From: Nitrospiraceae bacterium
Lineage (GTDB): Bacteria > Nitrospirota > Nitrospiria > Nitrospirales > UBA2166
Direction of reading: 5' to 3'
Length of the DNA: 25,572 nucleotides
Assembly: GCA_002726235.1 (NCBI GenBank)
Contig: PBSN01000003.1
Location: 22,298 to 47,869 of the forward strand
Shown here: piece after piece, positions 1 through 7,957 of the stretch
How the letters are laid out: every line of letters begins with the position of its first letter
How positions within the stretch are numbered: position 1 is the stretch's first letter
Position numbers and translations under genes: made by a program
Notes under the pieces: generated by a model
Told to the model about the DNA's origin: nothing
Database searches by the model: none
The model's input: only the letters and a program-made list of their open reading frames with translations

Positions 1-603
1 CCGTTCCATTCCGAGTGCCCTGAAGCTTGGTTCTTTCATTCCCCAGGCCTCAAGATCGTGGCCCCTTCAACTCCCTACGATGCAAAAGGCTTATTAAAAG
101 CGGCTATTCGTGATCCTAACCCTGTCATTTATTTCGAACACAAGTTTCTCTACCGGCGTATCAAAGCGGAAGTGCCGAAGGGAGAGTATCTCGTCCCCAT
201 TGGTCAAGCCAATTGCAAGCGAACGGGGAATGATATTTCGGTGATCACCTATGGCGCAATGGTACACGAGGCCTTGAAGGCTGCCGTGCTCTTGGCTGAA
301 GAAGGGATTGATCTTGAAGTCATCGATCTCCGGACGTTGATCCCACTGGACAAAGAGACAATTTTTCAGTCGGTACGTAAAACCAGCAAGGCGATCATGC
401 TCCATGAAGACAACCGGACTGGCGGGATTGGCGCTGAGATTTCCGCACAGTTGGCTGAGGAATGTTTCGACTGTCTGGACGGGCCCATTATGCGACTTGC
501 CGCACCAGATACCCCTGTTCCCTTCAGCGCGCCGTTGGAAGAGTATTTTCTTCCCAGTGCAACTGACGTTGTCGATGCAGCTCGGAAGTTGGCGGCATAT
601 TGA
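1..603 (+). CDS. Branched-chain 2-oxoacid dehydrogenase E1 component, beta subunit (5' end cut by window)
   Basis: The frame is open from base 1 to the TGA at 601-603, giving the last 200 residues. It opens with HSECPEAWFFHSPGLKIV and continues with APSTPYDAKGLLKAAIRD and VIYFEHKFLYR, the conserved central block of E1 beta subunits of branched-chain/acetoin-type 2-oxoacid dehydrogenases. The C-terminal transketolase domain follows (VITYGAMVHEAL, VIDLRTLIPLD, HEDNRTGGIGAEI). With E1 alpha, expected just upstream, it decarboxylates 2-oxoacids using thiamine diphosphate and passes the acyl group to the E2 lipoyl domain in the cytoplasm. The GTG at position 58 is not the real start because homology runs upstream through it. 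E2 follows after 33 bases. The valine-oriented context favours a branched-chain substrate over pyruvate, but the sequence alone does not exclude a pyruvate or acetoin enzyme. Confidence 0.93.
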   Translation, partial: PFHSECPEAWFFHSPGLKIVAPSTPYDAKGLLKAAIRDPNPVIYFEHKFLYRRIKAEVPKGEYLVPIGQANCKRTGNDISVITYGAMVHEALKAAVLLAEEGIDLEVIDLRTLIPLDKETIFQSVRKTSKAIMLHEDNRTGGIGAEISAQLAEECFDCLDGPIMRLAAPDTPVPFSAPLEEYFLPSATDVVDAARKLAAY

Positions 604-636
604 TTGAAAGAGTGGATGATGGGTAAGGAGGAAGTC

Positions 637-1812
637 TTGGCTATAGACATCATCATGCCTCATCTTGGGGAAAGCGTCGCTGAGGGCACAATCATCGCAT
701 GGTTGATTCCTCAAGGTGCCCGTGTTGGAAAAGACCAGATGCTTCTGGAGGTTGAAACCGACAAAGTGGCGTTAGAGATTCCCTCACCCGAGAGTGGAGT
801 CGTGGACGAGATTTTCGTTCAGGAAGGACAGACCGTGCCGGTAGGCACTCTGCTGGCTCGATTAGGGGCTGAGGAGGCATCGACTGAAGTCGTGAATCGT
901 GCGGGCGGAATGATTGTTCGTCCTACGACTCCCCCGGAAAGTGCTTTGGATCGCTATTCACCAGCCGTGCGGCAATTCGCAAGAAAACATGAGGTCAACC
1001 TCTCGCTAGTGAAAGGAACCGGCGTTGGGGGCCGGATAACCAAGAAAAATGTCATGGGGTTCATAGCCAAACGCCAAAAGGAGGAATCAATTAGCACAGC
1101 AGGTCATCAAGAGGCATCTCCAATGATTCCAATTCGGACTTTGCCAATCGACGATAAAGTTCTTCCTTTGACGACCATGCGACAAACCATTGCTGAGCGG
1201 ATGGTCAGAAGTCGGCAGACGTCGGCCCACGTCGTTACCTTTTTCGAGGTGGACTTCTCGGAAATCACCAAAGTGCGTGTAACCCATGAACTGACCTACC
1301 TCCCCTTTGTCATCACAGCTGTGACGCGCTCCCTAAGAGATGTCCCAATGTGCAATGCATCGTGGGGAGAGTCAGGCATCATCATGAAACAAGCGATTCA
1401 TATTGGAATTGCCGTCGCTCTGGACGAGGGTTTGTTAGTGCCTGTCATCAGGAACGCAGATCAAAAAGGTCTCAAATTGCTTGCGAATGAAATTGCCGAT
1501 CTGGCCGAGCGCGCCAGAACCAAACAGTTGTATCCAGAAGAAGTTCAAGGTGGAACGTTTTCAATTACTAACCACGGAGGATTCGGGAGTCTGTTCAGCA
1601 CGCCGATCATCAATCAGCCCCAAACCGCCATTCTGGGGGTAGGGGCGGTGCAGAAGCGCACGGCTGTGATCGATGATGCTATTGCCATCCGGCCGATATG
1701 TTACTTGAGCTTTTCATTCGATCATCGAGTCATTGACGGTGCAACGGCAGATCAGTTCATGTCCAGGGTGAAAACCAATCTCGAGCACAGTGATTGGGAA
1801 ACGTTGCTATGA
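637..1812 (+). CDS. Dihydrolipoamide acyltransferase, E2 of the branched-chain 2-oxoacid dehydrogenase complex
   Basis: E2 moves the acyl group from E1 to CoA. The protein (391 residues from this start) has the classic order. First is a lipoyl domain with the lipoylated Lys43 in VETDKVALEIPSP. Second is an E3-binding domain (YSPAVRQFARKHEVNL then GTGVGGRITKKNV, about residues 105-145). Third is the catalytic acyltransferase domain with DHRVIDG near the C terminus (catalytic His about 363). I chose the TTG at 637 because a strong Shine-Dalgarno (TAAGGAGGA, 624-632) lies five bases before it and the protein then begins MAIDIIMPHLGESV, where family members begin. An in-frame TTG at 604 adds 11 unconserved residues. 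The stop overlaps the next gene as ATGA. A single lipoyl domain fits bacterial branched-chain E2. E3 is not in the window. Confidence 0.92.
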   Translation: MAIDIIMPHLGESVAEGTIIAWLIPQGARVGKDQMLLEVETDKVALEIPSPESGVVDEIFVQEGQTVPVGTLLARLGAEEASTEVVNRAGGMIVRPTTPPESALDRYSPAVRQFARKHEVNLSLVKGTGVGGRITKKNVMGFIAKRQKEESISTAGHQEASPMIPIRTLPIDDKVLPLTTMRQTIAERMVRSRQTSAHVVTFFEVDFSEITKVRVTHELTYLPFVITAVTRSLRDVPMCNASWGESGIIMKQAIHIGIAVALDEGLLVPVIRNADQKGLKLLANEIADLAERARTKQLYPEEVQGGTFSITNHGGFGSLFSTPIINQPQTAILGVGAVQKRTAVIDDAIAIRPICYLSFSFDHRVIDGATADQFMSRVKTNLEHSDWETLL

Positions 1813-2996
1813 CCAGCAAGCGCGACGCCGTGATTGTGAGTGCAGCACGGACGCCGATTGGAAGTTTCAATGGCATCCTCAGCCAGACTTCTGCGACAAC
1901 GCTTGGAAGTGCCGCGATTGCGGAGGCATTGAGACGCATTGACCTTCCTGGCAATCGCGTCGATGACGTGTACATGGGTTGCGTCCTTACCGCTGGTCTT
2001 GGACAGGCTCCCGCTAGGCAAGCGGCCATCGGTGCTCAGATTCCGCACTCTGTGGGTGCGACGACGGTCAATAAAGTCTGTGGATCAAGCCTTATGACCG
2101 TCATCATGGCTGTGCAGGCGATTGCGATTGGTCATGCAAACATCGTCGTTGCCGGTGGGATGGAAAGTATGACCCGTGCTCCCTATCTTCTCGAACGAGC
2201 CAGGCAGGGATATCGCCTTGGCCATGCCGAGCTCATAGACAGTTTGGTTAGGGACGGACTGTGGGATGTTTACAACGATTTTCATATGGGAAGCGCCGGA
2301 GAGCTTTGCGTGACCAAATACGGCCTGACGCGAACAGAACTCGATAACTTCGCCATCGAAAGTTATCGACGCGCGAATACTGCAATCTCATCAGGGGAGT
2401 TCAAAAATGAGGTCGTTGCAGTCGAGGTGTCACAGCGCAAAGGAGGGCCTCTCATGGTGAGGGAAGATGAGGAACCTACGCGCGTGGACCCTGTTAAGCT
2501 CCGTGCCCTCCCCCCCATCTTCAAAGAAGACGGTCTGCTCACGGTAGGCAATTCGCCGTCCTGCAACGATGGAGCTGCAGCATTGGTCATCATGGCATCA
2601 GATCAGGCGGAATTGTTGGGATTGGTACCGATGGCTAGAGTTGTTGGGTATGCCGGGGCTGCATTGGCCCCGGAATGGTTTACGATTGCACCGGTGGAGG
2701 CAATCCAGAGAGTGTTGAAAAAAACCGGTCTCTCTGTGCCAGACATCGATCTATTCGAAATCAACGAGGCATTCGCCGCAGTGCCTTTGGCTGTGAATCG
2801 CGAGCTTGGACTTGATCATGCGAAGGTCAACGTGAACGGTGGTGCCGTGGCACTTGGCCATCCAATTGGCGCGACAGGCGCGCGCATTCTCACAACACTT
2901 CTGCATGCTATGGAATCGCGGGGAGATCGTCGAGGAATCGCGAGTCTCTGTATCGGTGGAGGTGAGGCATTGGCGGTGGTCGTCGAACGTGTGTAG
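1809..2996 (+). CDS. Acetyl-CoA acetyltransferase (thiolase)
   Basis: This 395-residue thiolase has all catalytic elements: the acyl-accepting Cys91 in [19 protein letters not shown], His351 in GHPIGATG, and Cys381 in CIGGGEA. It would cleave acetoacetyl-CoA (and possibly 2-methylacetoacetyl-CoA from isoleucine) with CoA to acetyl-CoA, or run the reverse condensation. The ATG at 1809 overlaps the E2 stop (ATGA), so translation is probably coupled; an in-frame TTG at 1794 lies inside E2 and is less likely. The gene sits between the 2-oxoacid dehydrogenase and a 3-hydroxybutyryl-CoA dehydrogenase, which fits the last step of a short beta-oxidation sequence. It differs clearly from the second, cysteine-less thiolase further down the operon. 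Confidence 0.93.
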   Translation: MTSKRDAVIVSAARTPIGSFNGILSQTSATTLGSAAIAEALRRIDLPGNRVDDVYMGCVLTAGLGQAPARQAAIGAQIPHSVGATTVNKVCGSSLMTVIMAVQAIAIGHANIVVAGGMESMTRAPYLLERARQGYRLGHAELIDSLVRDGLWDVYNDFHMGSAGELCVTKYGLTRTELDNFAIESYRRANTAISSGEFKNEVVAVEVSQRKGGPLMVREDEEPTRVDPVKLRALPPIFKEDGLLTVGNSPSCNDGAAALVIMASDQAELLGLVPMARVVGYAGAALAPEWFTIAPVEAIQRVLKKTGLSVPDIDLFEINEAFAAVPLAVNRELGLDHAKVNVNGGAVALGHPIGATGARILTTLLHAMESRGDRRGIASLCIGGGEALAVVVERV

Positions 2997-3028
2997 GACC
3001 TTACGCTTTCACGTCAGTGGTACGAGTG

Positions 3029-3928
3029 ATGACAATTGATGACATTCAATGCATTGGAGTTGTTGGCACGGGCCAAATGGGTTGTGGAATTGCTAATGTT
3101 GTCGCCATGAGCGGGTGGGATGTTCTCCTGCTGGACGTCAGTTCTGCCATCGTGAAGGTAGCATTGGAAAGAATTAAGGCGGACCTTGAACGTGCTGTTA
3201 CGAAAGGCATCCTCCATCCTGGCCACGTTGCGCCTTGCGTCGCCCGTCTTCACCCAATTGGGCGCATTGAAGAACTTGCGGAGGCCCAATTTGTAATTGA
3301 GGCAACTCCAGAAGATTCCGAACTCAAAACAGACCTCTTTCGGCAAATGGGTGTGTGTTGCAAACCGGAAACCATTTTGGCAAGTAACACCTCCTCCATC
3401 TCAATCACCTTGTTGGGGAAAGCAGCGGAGCGGCCTGATTGCGTCGTTGGCATTCACTTCATGAACCCAGCTCCAGTGATGCGGCTTGTCGAGATTGTAC
3501 GGGGGCTAGAGACCTCACAGGAGACGGTTGCAAGGGCAACGGGGCTTGTGATGCGAATGGGGAAAACTCCTGTGATCTGTATCGACACACCTGGATTCAT
3601 TGTTAACCGGCTCTTGATCCCCATGATCAATGAGGCCATTTGTCTCCTACAGGAGCGACAAGGGGAGTCGGATAGCGAGAGAACGCCGGAGGCTATTGAT
3701 TTAGCCATGACTGCTGGCGCGAACCACCCGCAGGGCCCCCTTGCTCTTGCTGACAGGATTGGCCTCGACACTGTCCTTGCAATCTGCGAGGTTCTTCATC
3801 ATGACTTGGGTGATTCCAAATTCAGTCCTAATCCGTTGCTCCGAAAATATGTAGAAGCTGGGTGGTTGGGGCGTAAAAGCGGTCGAGGGTTTTATGTGTA
3901 TCCCCCGCGATTAGCCATCGGAATTTAG
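3029..3928 (+). CDS. 3-hydroxybutyryl-CoA dehydrogenase
   Basis: An NAD-dependent 3-hydroxyacyl-CoA dehydrogenase of the short single-function type (299 residues). The N-terminal Rossmann fold has GTGQMG (13-18) and an acidic residue at the end of the second strand (Asp36). NTSSIS supplies the substrate-binding serine, and HFMNPAPV with Glu155 twelve residues after His143 reproduces the His/Glu catalytic pair. The C-terminal helical domain shows NHPQGPLALAD and ends with GRKSGRGFYVYPP. It would oxidise (S)-3-hydroxybutyryl-CoA to acetoacetyl-CoA for the thiolase just upstream. The start is uncertain: ATG 3029 is preferred because the fold begins right after it, but no clear Shine-Dalgarno is visible and GTG at 3017, 3020 or 3026 is possible. 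The linker QERQGESDSERTPE before the second domain is a few residues longer than usual. Confidence 0.9.
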   Translation: MTIDDIQCIGVVGTGQMGCGIANVVAMSGWDVLLLDVSSAIVKVALERIKADLERAVTKGILHPGHVAPCVARLHPIGRIEELAEAQFVIEATPEDSELKTDLFRQMGVCCKPETILASNTSSISITLLGKAAERPDCVVGIHFMNPAPVMRLVEIVRGLETSQETVARATGLVMRMGKTPVICIDTPGFIVNRLLIPMINEAICLLQERQGESDSERTPEAIDLAMTAGANHPQGPLALADRIGLDTVLAICEVLHHDLGDSKFSPNPLLRKYVEAGWLGRKSGRGFYVYPPRLAIGI

Positions 3929-3973
3929 CTAGTCGTAGAAACTCTAGAGCTGATTGTTCAAAGGGTTTATGCA

Positions 3974-5125
3974 GTGGATTTCGAGCTGACCAAAGAACAG
4001 AAGACCCTTCACGACATGATCCGCGATTTTGTTGCGAAGGAGATCGCTCCACACGCTCAGACTTTTGATGAACAAGGTGCGATATCAAAGGATCTGTTGG
4101 AGAAGATGGCAAAACTTGGCCTGATGGGAATCTGCGTCCCTTCAGAGTATGGCGGGGCAGGGATGGATTATCTGGCCTACGTCATCGTCTTAGAAGAAGT
4201 TTGCAAAGCCTCCGCGAGTGTAGGTTTGGCCATGACCGTGAACAATACGCTCTACGGCGATCCTCTCATGCGTTTTGGATCTCATGAACAAAAGCTTCGG
4301 TGGCTGGCCCCAGCCGCCAAGGGAGAGCGTTTGGGATGCTATGCCCTCACTGAGTCAGGTTCCGGATCGGATGCGATGGCGTTGGGTACCTCAGCGATTC
4401 AGGGTGACGATGGATTTGTTCTCAATGGGACGAAGCTGTTTATTACAAACGGTGAGATTTCCTCACAGGCAATCGTTTTCGCCACTATGGACAAGAGCAA
4501 GAGCCACAAAGGGATTACGGCCTTCCTTGTGGACAAGGCTACTCCAGGCTTCTCGGTAGGAAAGAAGGAACGAAAGATGGGACTGCTCGCCTCTGATACC
4601 TGTGAGCTGATTCTGGAGAATGTATCTGTTCATTCAGAGCAGGTTTTGGGCAATGTAGGCGAGGGCTACAGGGTCGCATTCTCGACGTTGGATGCGGGGC
4701 GAATTGGGATTGCAGCGCAGGCGTTGGGCATCGCCCAAGCTTGTCTCGATGCCGCGATCCCCTACGCCAAGCGGCGCTATCAATTTGGTAAGCCAATCGC
4801 AGAATTTCAAGCGATCCAGTGGAAATTGGCTGACATGGCTACGGAGATCGAAGCGGCACGCCTGCTTACCTATCGAGCCGCAGTGGTCAAAACAACCGGC
4901 CAGCAACGCTTCACTCGTGAGGCCTCAATGGCCAAGCTCTACGCCTCCGAGATGGTCAATCGGGTGGCTTCACACGCGATTCAGGTTTTCGGGGGGGCTG
5001 GCTATATGAAGGACCATCCTGTCGAGCGATACTTCAGAGATGCCAGAGCCATCCCACTCTATGAAGGGACGTCTGAGATACAGCGCCTCGTCATCGCGCG
5101 AGACCTTCTGAGAGAGGTGAAGTAA
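3974..5125 (+). CDS. Acyl-CoA dehydrogenase, short-chain (butyryl-CoA) type
   Basis: A complete 383-residue FAD acyl-CoA dehydrogenase beginning MDFELTKEQKTLHDMIRDF. Visible signatures are CYALTESGSGSDA (FAD and substrate contact), NGTKLFITNG, KMGLLASDTCEL, RRYQFGKPIAEFQAIQW and QVFGGAGYMKDHPVERYFRDA. The catalytic base is Glu364 in YEGTSEIQ, the position used by short- and medium-chain enzymes and not by isovaleryl-CoA dehydrogenase. It removes two hydrogens from an acyl-CoA and reduces ETF, encoded in the minus-strand module of this window. The GTG start has CAAAGGG eight bases upstream. The gene ends TAATG, overlapping the start of the mutase large subunit by one base, which makes n-butyryl-CoA, the predicted mutase product, a natural substrate. 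2-Methylbutyryl-CoA is the main alternative. Confidence 0.92.
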   Translation: MDFELTKEQKTLHDMIRDFVAKEIAPHAQTFDEQGAISKDLLEKMAKLGLMGICVPSEYGGAGMDYLAYVIVLEEVCKASASVGLAMTVNNTLYGDPLMRFGSHEQKLRWLAPAAKGERLGCYALTESGSGSDAMALGTSAIQGDDGFVLNGTKLFITNGEISSQAIVFATMDKSKSHKGITAFLVDKATPGFSVGKKERKMGLLASDTCELILENVSVHSEQVLGNVGEGYRVAFSTLDAGRIGIAAQALGIAQACLDAAIPYAKRRYQFGKPIAEFQAIQWKLADMATEIEAARLLTYRAAVVKTTGQQRFTREASMAKLYASEMVNRVASHAIQVFGGAGYMKDHPVERYFRDARAIPLYEGTSEIQRLVIARDLLREVK

Positions 5126-6720
5126 TGCAAGAGTGCCCTTCGAGAGTTACATCTCTATCTGGGTTGGAAATTGATCAAGTGTATTCAACCGATGTCCTCA
5201 AGGGCTGGGCCGCCGACACAGACCTCGGAAACCCAGGCGCATTTCCGTATACCCGTGGGCTCTATTCGGCTATGTATCGGCGTCGACTGTGGACAATGCG
5301 CCAATTCGCCGGATTCGGTACGGCTAACGATACCAACCGCCGAATGAAGTATCTCCTCAAACACGGCCAAACCGGTCTCAGTGTCGCCTTTGACATGCCC
5401 ACACTCATGGGCTTGGATGCAGATGATTCCCTCGCACGCGGTGAAGTAGGACGCTGTGGTGTGACAATCTCATCTTTGAGCGACATGGAATCTCTTTTTG
5501 AGAACATCCCGTTGGACAAAATCACCACGTCGATGACCATCAATGGGCCTGCCGCCATCATATTTGCCATGTACCTCGCAGTGGCGGAGCGACGCGGAAT
5601 TCCGTTTGAGCGACTTGGGGGCACACTTCAGAACGATATTCTCAAAGAATATATTGCTCAGAAAGAGTGGCTGTTCGCACCAGAACCGCACATTCGGTTA
5701 ATCACCAATACGATTGCCTATTGTGCTCAACATGTTTGGAAGTGGCATCCGGTCAGTATCAGTGGTTACCACATTCGCGAGGCCGGATCGACAGCAGTTC
5801 AGGAATTGGCGTTTACTCTCTACAACGGGCTCACATATGTGGATGCTACGGTCAATGCCGGCCTTGCCGTGGATGCTTTCGCTCCTCAGCTTTCATTTTT
5901 CTTCAACGTTCACAACGATTTTTTTGAAGAAATAGCGAAGTTCAGAGCAGCTCGTCGATTGTGGGCACGTGAGATAGAGCGACGCTACCATCCGAAGGAT
6001 CCGCGCTCTCTCCAGCTCCGTTGCCACGCCCAGACTGCCGGGTGTTCCCTTACGGCGCAACAGCCGATGAACAACGTGGTGAGGGTCAGCCTCCAAGCGC
6101 TCGCCGCGGTGTTGAGTGGGACCCAATCTCTCCACACGAATTCTCTGGATGAGACGCTAGCGTTGCCGACCGAAGGAGCAGTGAAGTTGGCACTTCGGAC
6201 GCAGCAGATTATTGCCAATGAGAGTCATGTCATCAACACCGTGGACCCTCTCGGCGGCTCCTACTATATCGAATCGTTAACCAATCGCATGGAAGCAGGG
6301 GCCCGTGAGTACTTCAAGAAGATTGATGACATTGGTGGGATGGTAAAGGCCATCGAACGCGGCTTTCCACAACGGGAAATTTTCGAGGCCTCACATCGAT
6401 ATCAACAGGAAGTGGAGCAGAACGAACGAAGCATTGTCGGGGTCAACGCATTCGTTGACGATGTGCCATGCTCGGTCCCGACCCTCAAGATTCACCCTGA
6501 GGTGGAATTGGAACAGGTGACGCGTCTTTCTGAGTTGCGAAAAAGCCGAGACGCCGTGCGAGTTGCTGACACCCTGCGGAAGTTGCACAAAGCTGCGATC
6601 ACGTCTGAGAATCTGATGCCCTATCTCATCGACGCGGTCAAATCCTATGCGACTCTGGGCGAGATCTGCGGAAGGCTCAAGGAGGTGTTCGGGACGTATT
6701 CCGAACCGATTGTACTGTGA
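5125..6720 (+). CDS. icmA: B12-dependent acyl-CoA mutase large subunit, predicted isobutyryl-CoA mutase (methylmalonyl-CoA mutase family)
   Basis: A 531-residue TIM-barrel subunit of the methylmalonyl-CoA mutase family without a fused B12 domain. Family blocks include LWTMRQFAGFGTANDTNRR, GLSVAFDMPT, GTLQNDILKEYIAQ, SISGYHIREAGSTAVQE, RAARRLWAR and TQSLHTNSLDETLALPT. Against the Propionibacterium methylmalonyl-CoA mutase the visible spacing is gapless with an offset of 28: Gln169, Tyr215 and His216 match Gln197, Tyr243 and His244. The substrate-carboxylate residues Tyr89 and Arg207 are replaced by Phe61 and Gln179. Phe/Gln is the published signature of isobutyryl-CoA mutase, so the likely reaction is isobutyryl-CoA to n-butyryl-CoA. 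The B12-binding subunit is encoded two genes downstream and the MeaB-type chaperone five genes downstream. Automatic annotation would probably say methylmalonyl-CoA mutase. Family assignment is very secure; substrate is inferred. Confidence 0.9.
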   Translation: MQECPSRVTSLSGLEIDQVYSTDVLKGWAADTDLGNPGAFPYTRGLYSAMYRRRLWTMRQFAGFGTANDTNRRMKYLLKHGQTGLSVAFDMPTLMGLDADDSLARGEVGRCGVTISSLSDMESLFENIPLDKITTSMTINGPAAIIFAMYLAVAERRGIPFERLGGTLQNDILKEYIAQKEWLFAPEPHIRLITNTIAYCAQHVWKWHPVSISGYHIREAGSTAVQELAFTLYNGLTYVDATVNAGLAVDAFAPQLSFFFNVHNDFFEEIAKFRAARRLWAREIERRYHPKDPRSLQLRCHAQTAGCSLTAQQPMNNVVRVSLQALAAVLSGTQSLHTNSLDETLALPTEGAVKLALRTQQIIANESHVINTVDPLGGSYYIESLTNRMEAGAREYFKKIDDIGGMVKAIERGFPQREIFEASHRYQQEVEQNERSIVGVNAFVDDVPCSVPTLKIHPEVELEQVTRLSELRKSRDAVRVADTLRKLHKAAITSENLMPYLIDAVKSYATLGEICGRLKEVFGTYSEPIVL

Positions 6721-7559
6721 GACTTGGTGCATTTGACATTCATCCGGTCACGGATGGTCGATTTCGCCTCGATGGCGGAGCCATGTTCGGGACCGTGCCA
6801 CGGGTGTTGTGGGAGCAATTCTGTCCAGCCGATGACCGGCACCGCATTCAGTTAAGTGTGACGCCTTTGCTCATCAAAGCCAATGGGAAAAACATTCTCG
6901 TGGATACTGGCTTGGGGGATAAAGACGATGCGAAATTTCAAGAAATGTTTGCGGTGGATCGGGTTCCTCCTCTCTATGAATCGTTGAGCCGATTGGATCT
7001 TACTCCCGAGGACATTGACATTGTCATTAATACGCATTTGCATTTCGATCATGCCGGAGGAAACACTGTAGAGGGCCAGAATTCTGGCATCGTTTCTGCC
7101 TTCCCGAAGGCTACCTATTGTGTCCAACGTGGAGAGTATGACGATGCGATTCAGGCCAACGAACGGACCAGGGCGAGCTACCGGCAGCAGAACTTTGTTC
7201 CGGTTACCCAAATGAATCAATGGGCATTGCTGGACGGCAATACCGAATTGTTACCAGGGATCTCGGTTGTTGTGACTCAGGGACACACCACTCATCACCA
7301 GAGTGTGAAGATTGAGTCGGAAGGACGCATCGCCTTTTACCTTGGAGATCTAATTCCGACCGTCTCTCATCTGCCGCTTTCGCACATTATGGGCTATGAC
7401 CTCTTTCCTTTGCAGACATTAGAGACTAAGCGATGGGTTCTTGATCGCGCGTTTGAGGAAACTTGGCTCATGGTTTTCGATCACGATCCGCATGTCCAAA
7501 TAGGCTATGTGCGTAAAGATGGCGATGGGAAACTTAGGTTCGAAGAGGCAAAGGAATGA
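6717..7559 (+). CDS. Metallo-beta-lactamase-fold hydrolase, substrate unknown
   Basis: A 280-residue MBL-fold protein with the metal motif THLHFDH (His107, His109, Asp111, His112) followed by AGG. The other expected ligands are also visible: a His in [10 protein letters not shown], an Asp in YLGDLIPT and a His in FDHDPH. The long loop around residues 125-185 resembles the AHL-lactonase/alkylsulfatase-like branch of MBL hydrolases. No signal peptide is seen, so it is cytoplasmic. It starts with GTG overlapping the mutase stop (GTGA) and its stop overlaps the start of the B12-binding subunit (ATGA), so it is encoded exactly between the two halves of one enzyme. A thioesterase, lactonase or repair hydrolase acting on a mutase substrate or by-product would fit, but nothing in the sequence identifies the substrate. 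Confidence 0.85.
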   Translation: MRLGAFDIHPVTDGRFRLDGGAMFGTVPRVLWEQFCPADDRHRIQLSVTPLLIKANGKNILVDTGLGDKDDAKFQEMFAVDRVPPLYESLSRLDLTPEDIDIVINTHLHFDHAGGNTVEGQNSGIVSAFPKATYCVQRGEYDDAIQANERTRASYRQQNFVPVTQMNQWALLDGNTELLPGISVVVTQGHTTHHQSVKIESEGRIAFYLGDLIPTVSHLPLSHIMGYDLFPLQTLETKRWVLDRAFEETWLMVFDHDPHVQIGYVRKDGDGKLRFEEAKE

Positions 7560-7957
7560 CCGTGGCAACGCTACCTCTTCGCGTATTGCTTGGAAAGGTT
7601 GGTCTGGACGGGCATGACCGAGGGATCAAGTTGGTCGTCCGGGCACTCCGCGATGCCGGCATGGAAATTATTTATTGTGGTCTGCACCAGACTCCGGAAG
7701 AGGTTGTGGCGACGGCCATTCAGGAAGACGTGCAGGTAATCGGCCTGAGCCTGTTGTCTGGTGCCCATCACTACCTTTTGCCACGCGTGCTGGCCCTCTT
7801 GAAAGAACAGGGCGCGGACGACATTGCGGTCATCGCAGGAGGCATCATTCCAGATGAGGATATCCCGATGCTCAAGAACGCCGGCATACGCATGATCTTC
7901 CAACCTGGGACACCTATGAGTGAGATCGTCGATTCGGTGAAAGGGCTCAAGGAATGA
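7556..7957 (+). CDS. icmB: B12-binding small subunit of the acyl-CoA mutase
   Basis: A 133-residue free-standing cobalamin-binding domain. It shows the full base-off/His-on signature: [13 protein letters not shown] with the cobalt-ligating His20 in DxHxxG, then [10 protein letters not shown] and AGGIIPDED lining the nucleotide tail pocket, and a PGT near the end. It binds adenosylcobalamin and caps the large subunit encoded two genes upstream. A separate small subunit of about this length is the arrangement of Streptomyces isobutyryl-CoA mutase and of some archaeal mutases, whereas many bacterial methylmalonyl-CoA mutases carry this domain fused. The start ATG overlaps the MBL gene stop and its own stop overlaps the next gene, both as ATGA. 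Starting at [10 protein letters not shown] leaves only a short lead before the first strand. Confidence 0.93.
   Translation: MTVATLPLRVLLGKVGLDGHDRGIKLVVRALRDAGMEIIYCGLHQTPEEVVATAIQEDVQVIGLSLLSGAHHYLLPRVLALLKEQGADDIAVIAGGIIPDEDIPMLKNAGIRMIFQPGTPMSEIVDSVKGLKE

Noticed and set aside
604-636. Upstream TTG start for the E2 gene
   Set aside because: It would add 11 unconserved residues and place the strong TAAGGAGGA ribosome site inside the coding sequence; TTG 637 fits both the ribosome site and the family N terminus.
94-714. 206-codon minus-strand open frame opposite the E1 beta gene
   Set aside because: It is antisense to strongly conserved E1 beta and E2 coding sequence and has no recognisable domain.
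5125-6720. Calling the large subunit a plain methylmalonyl-CoA mutase
   Set aside because: Both carboxylate-binding residues (Tyr and Arg) are replaced by Phe and Gln, which argues against methylmalonyl-CoA as substrate.
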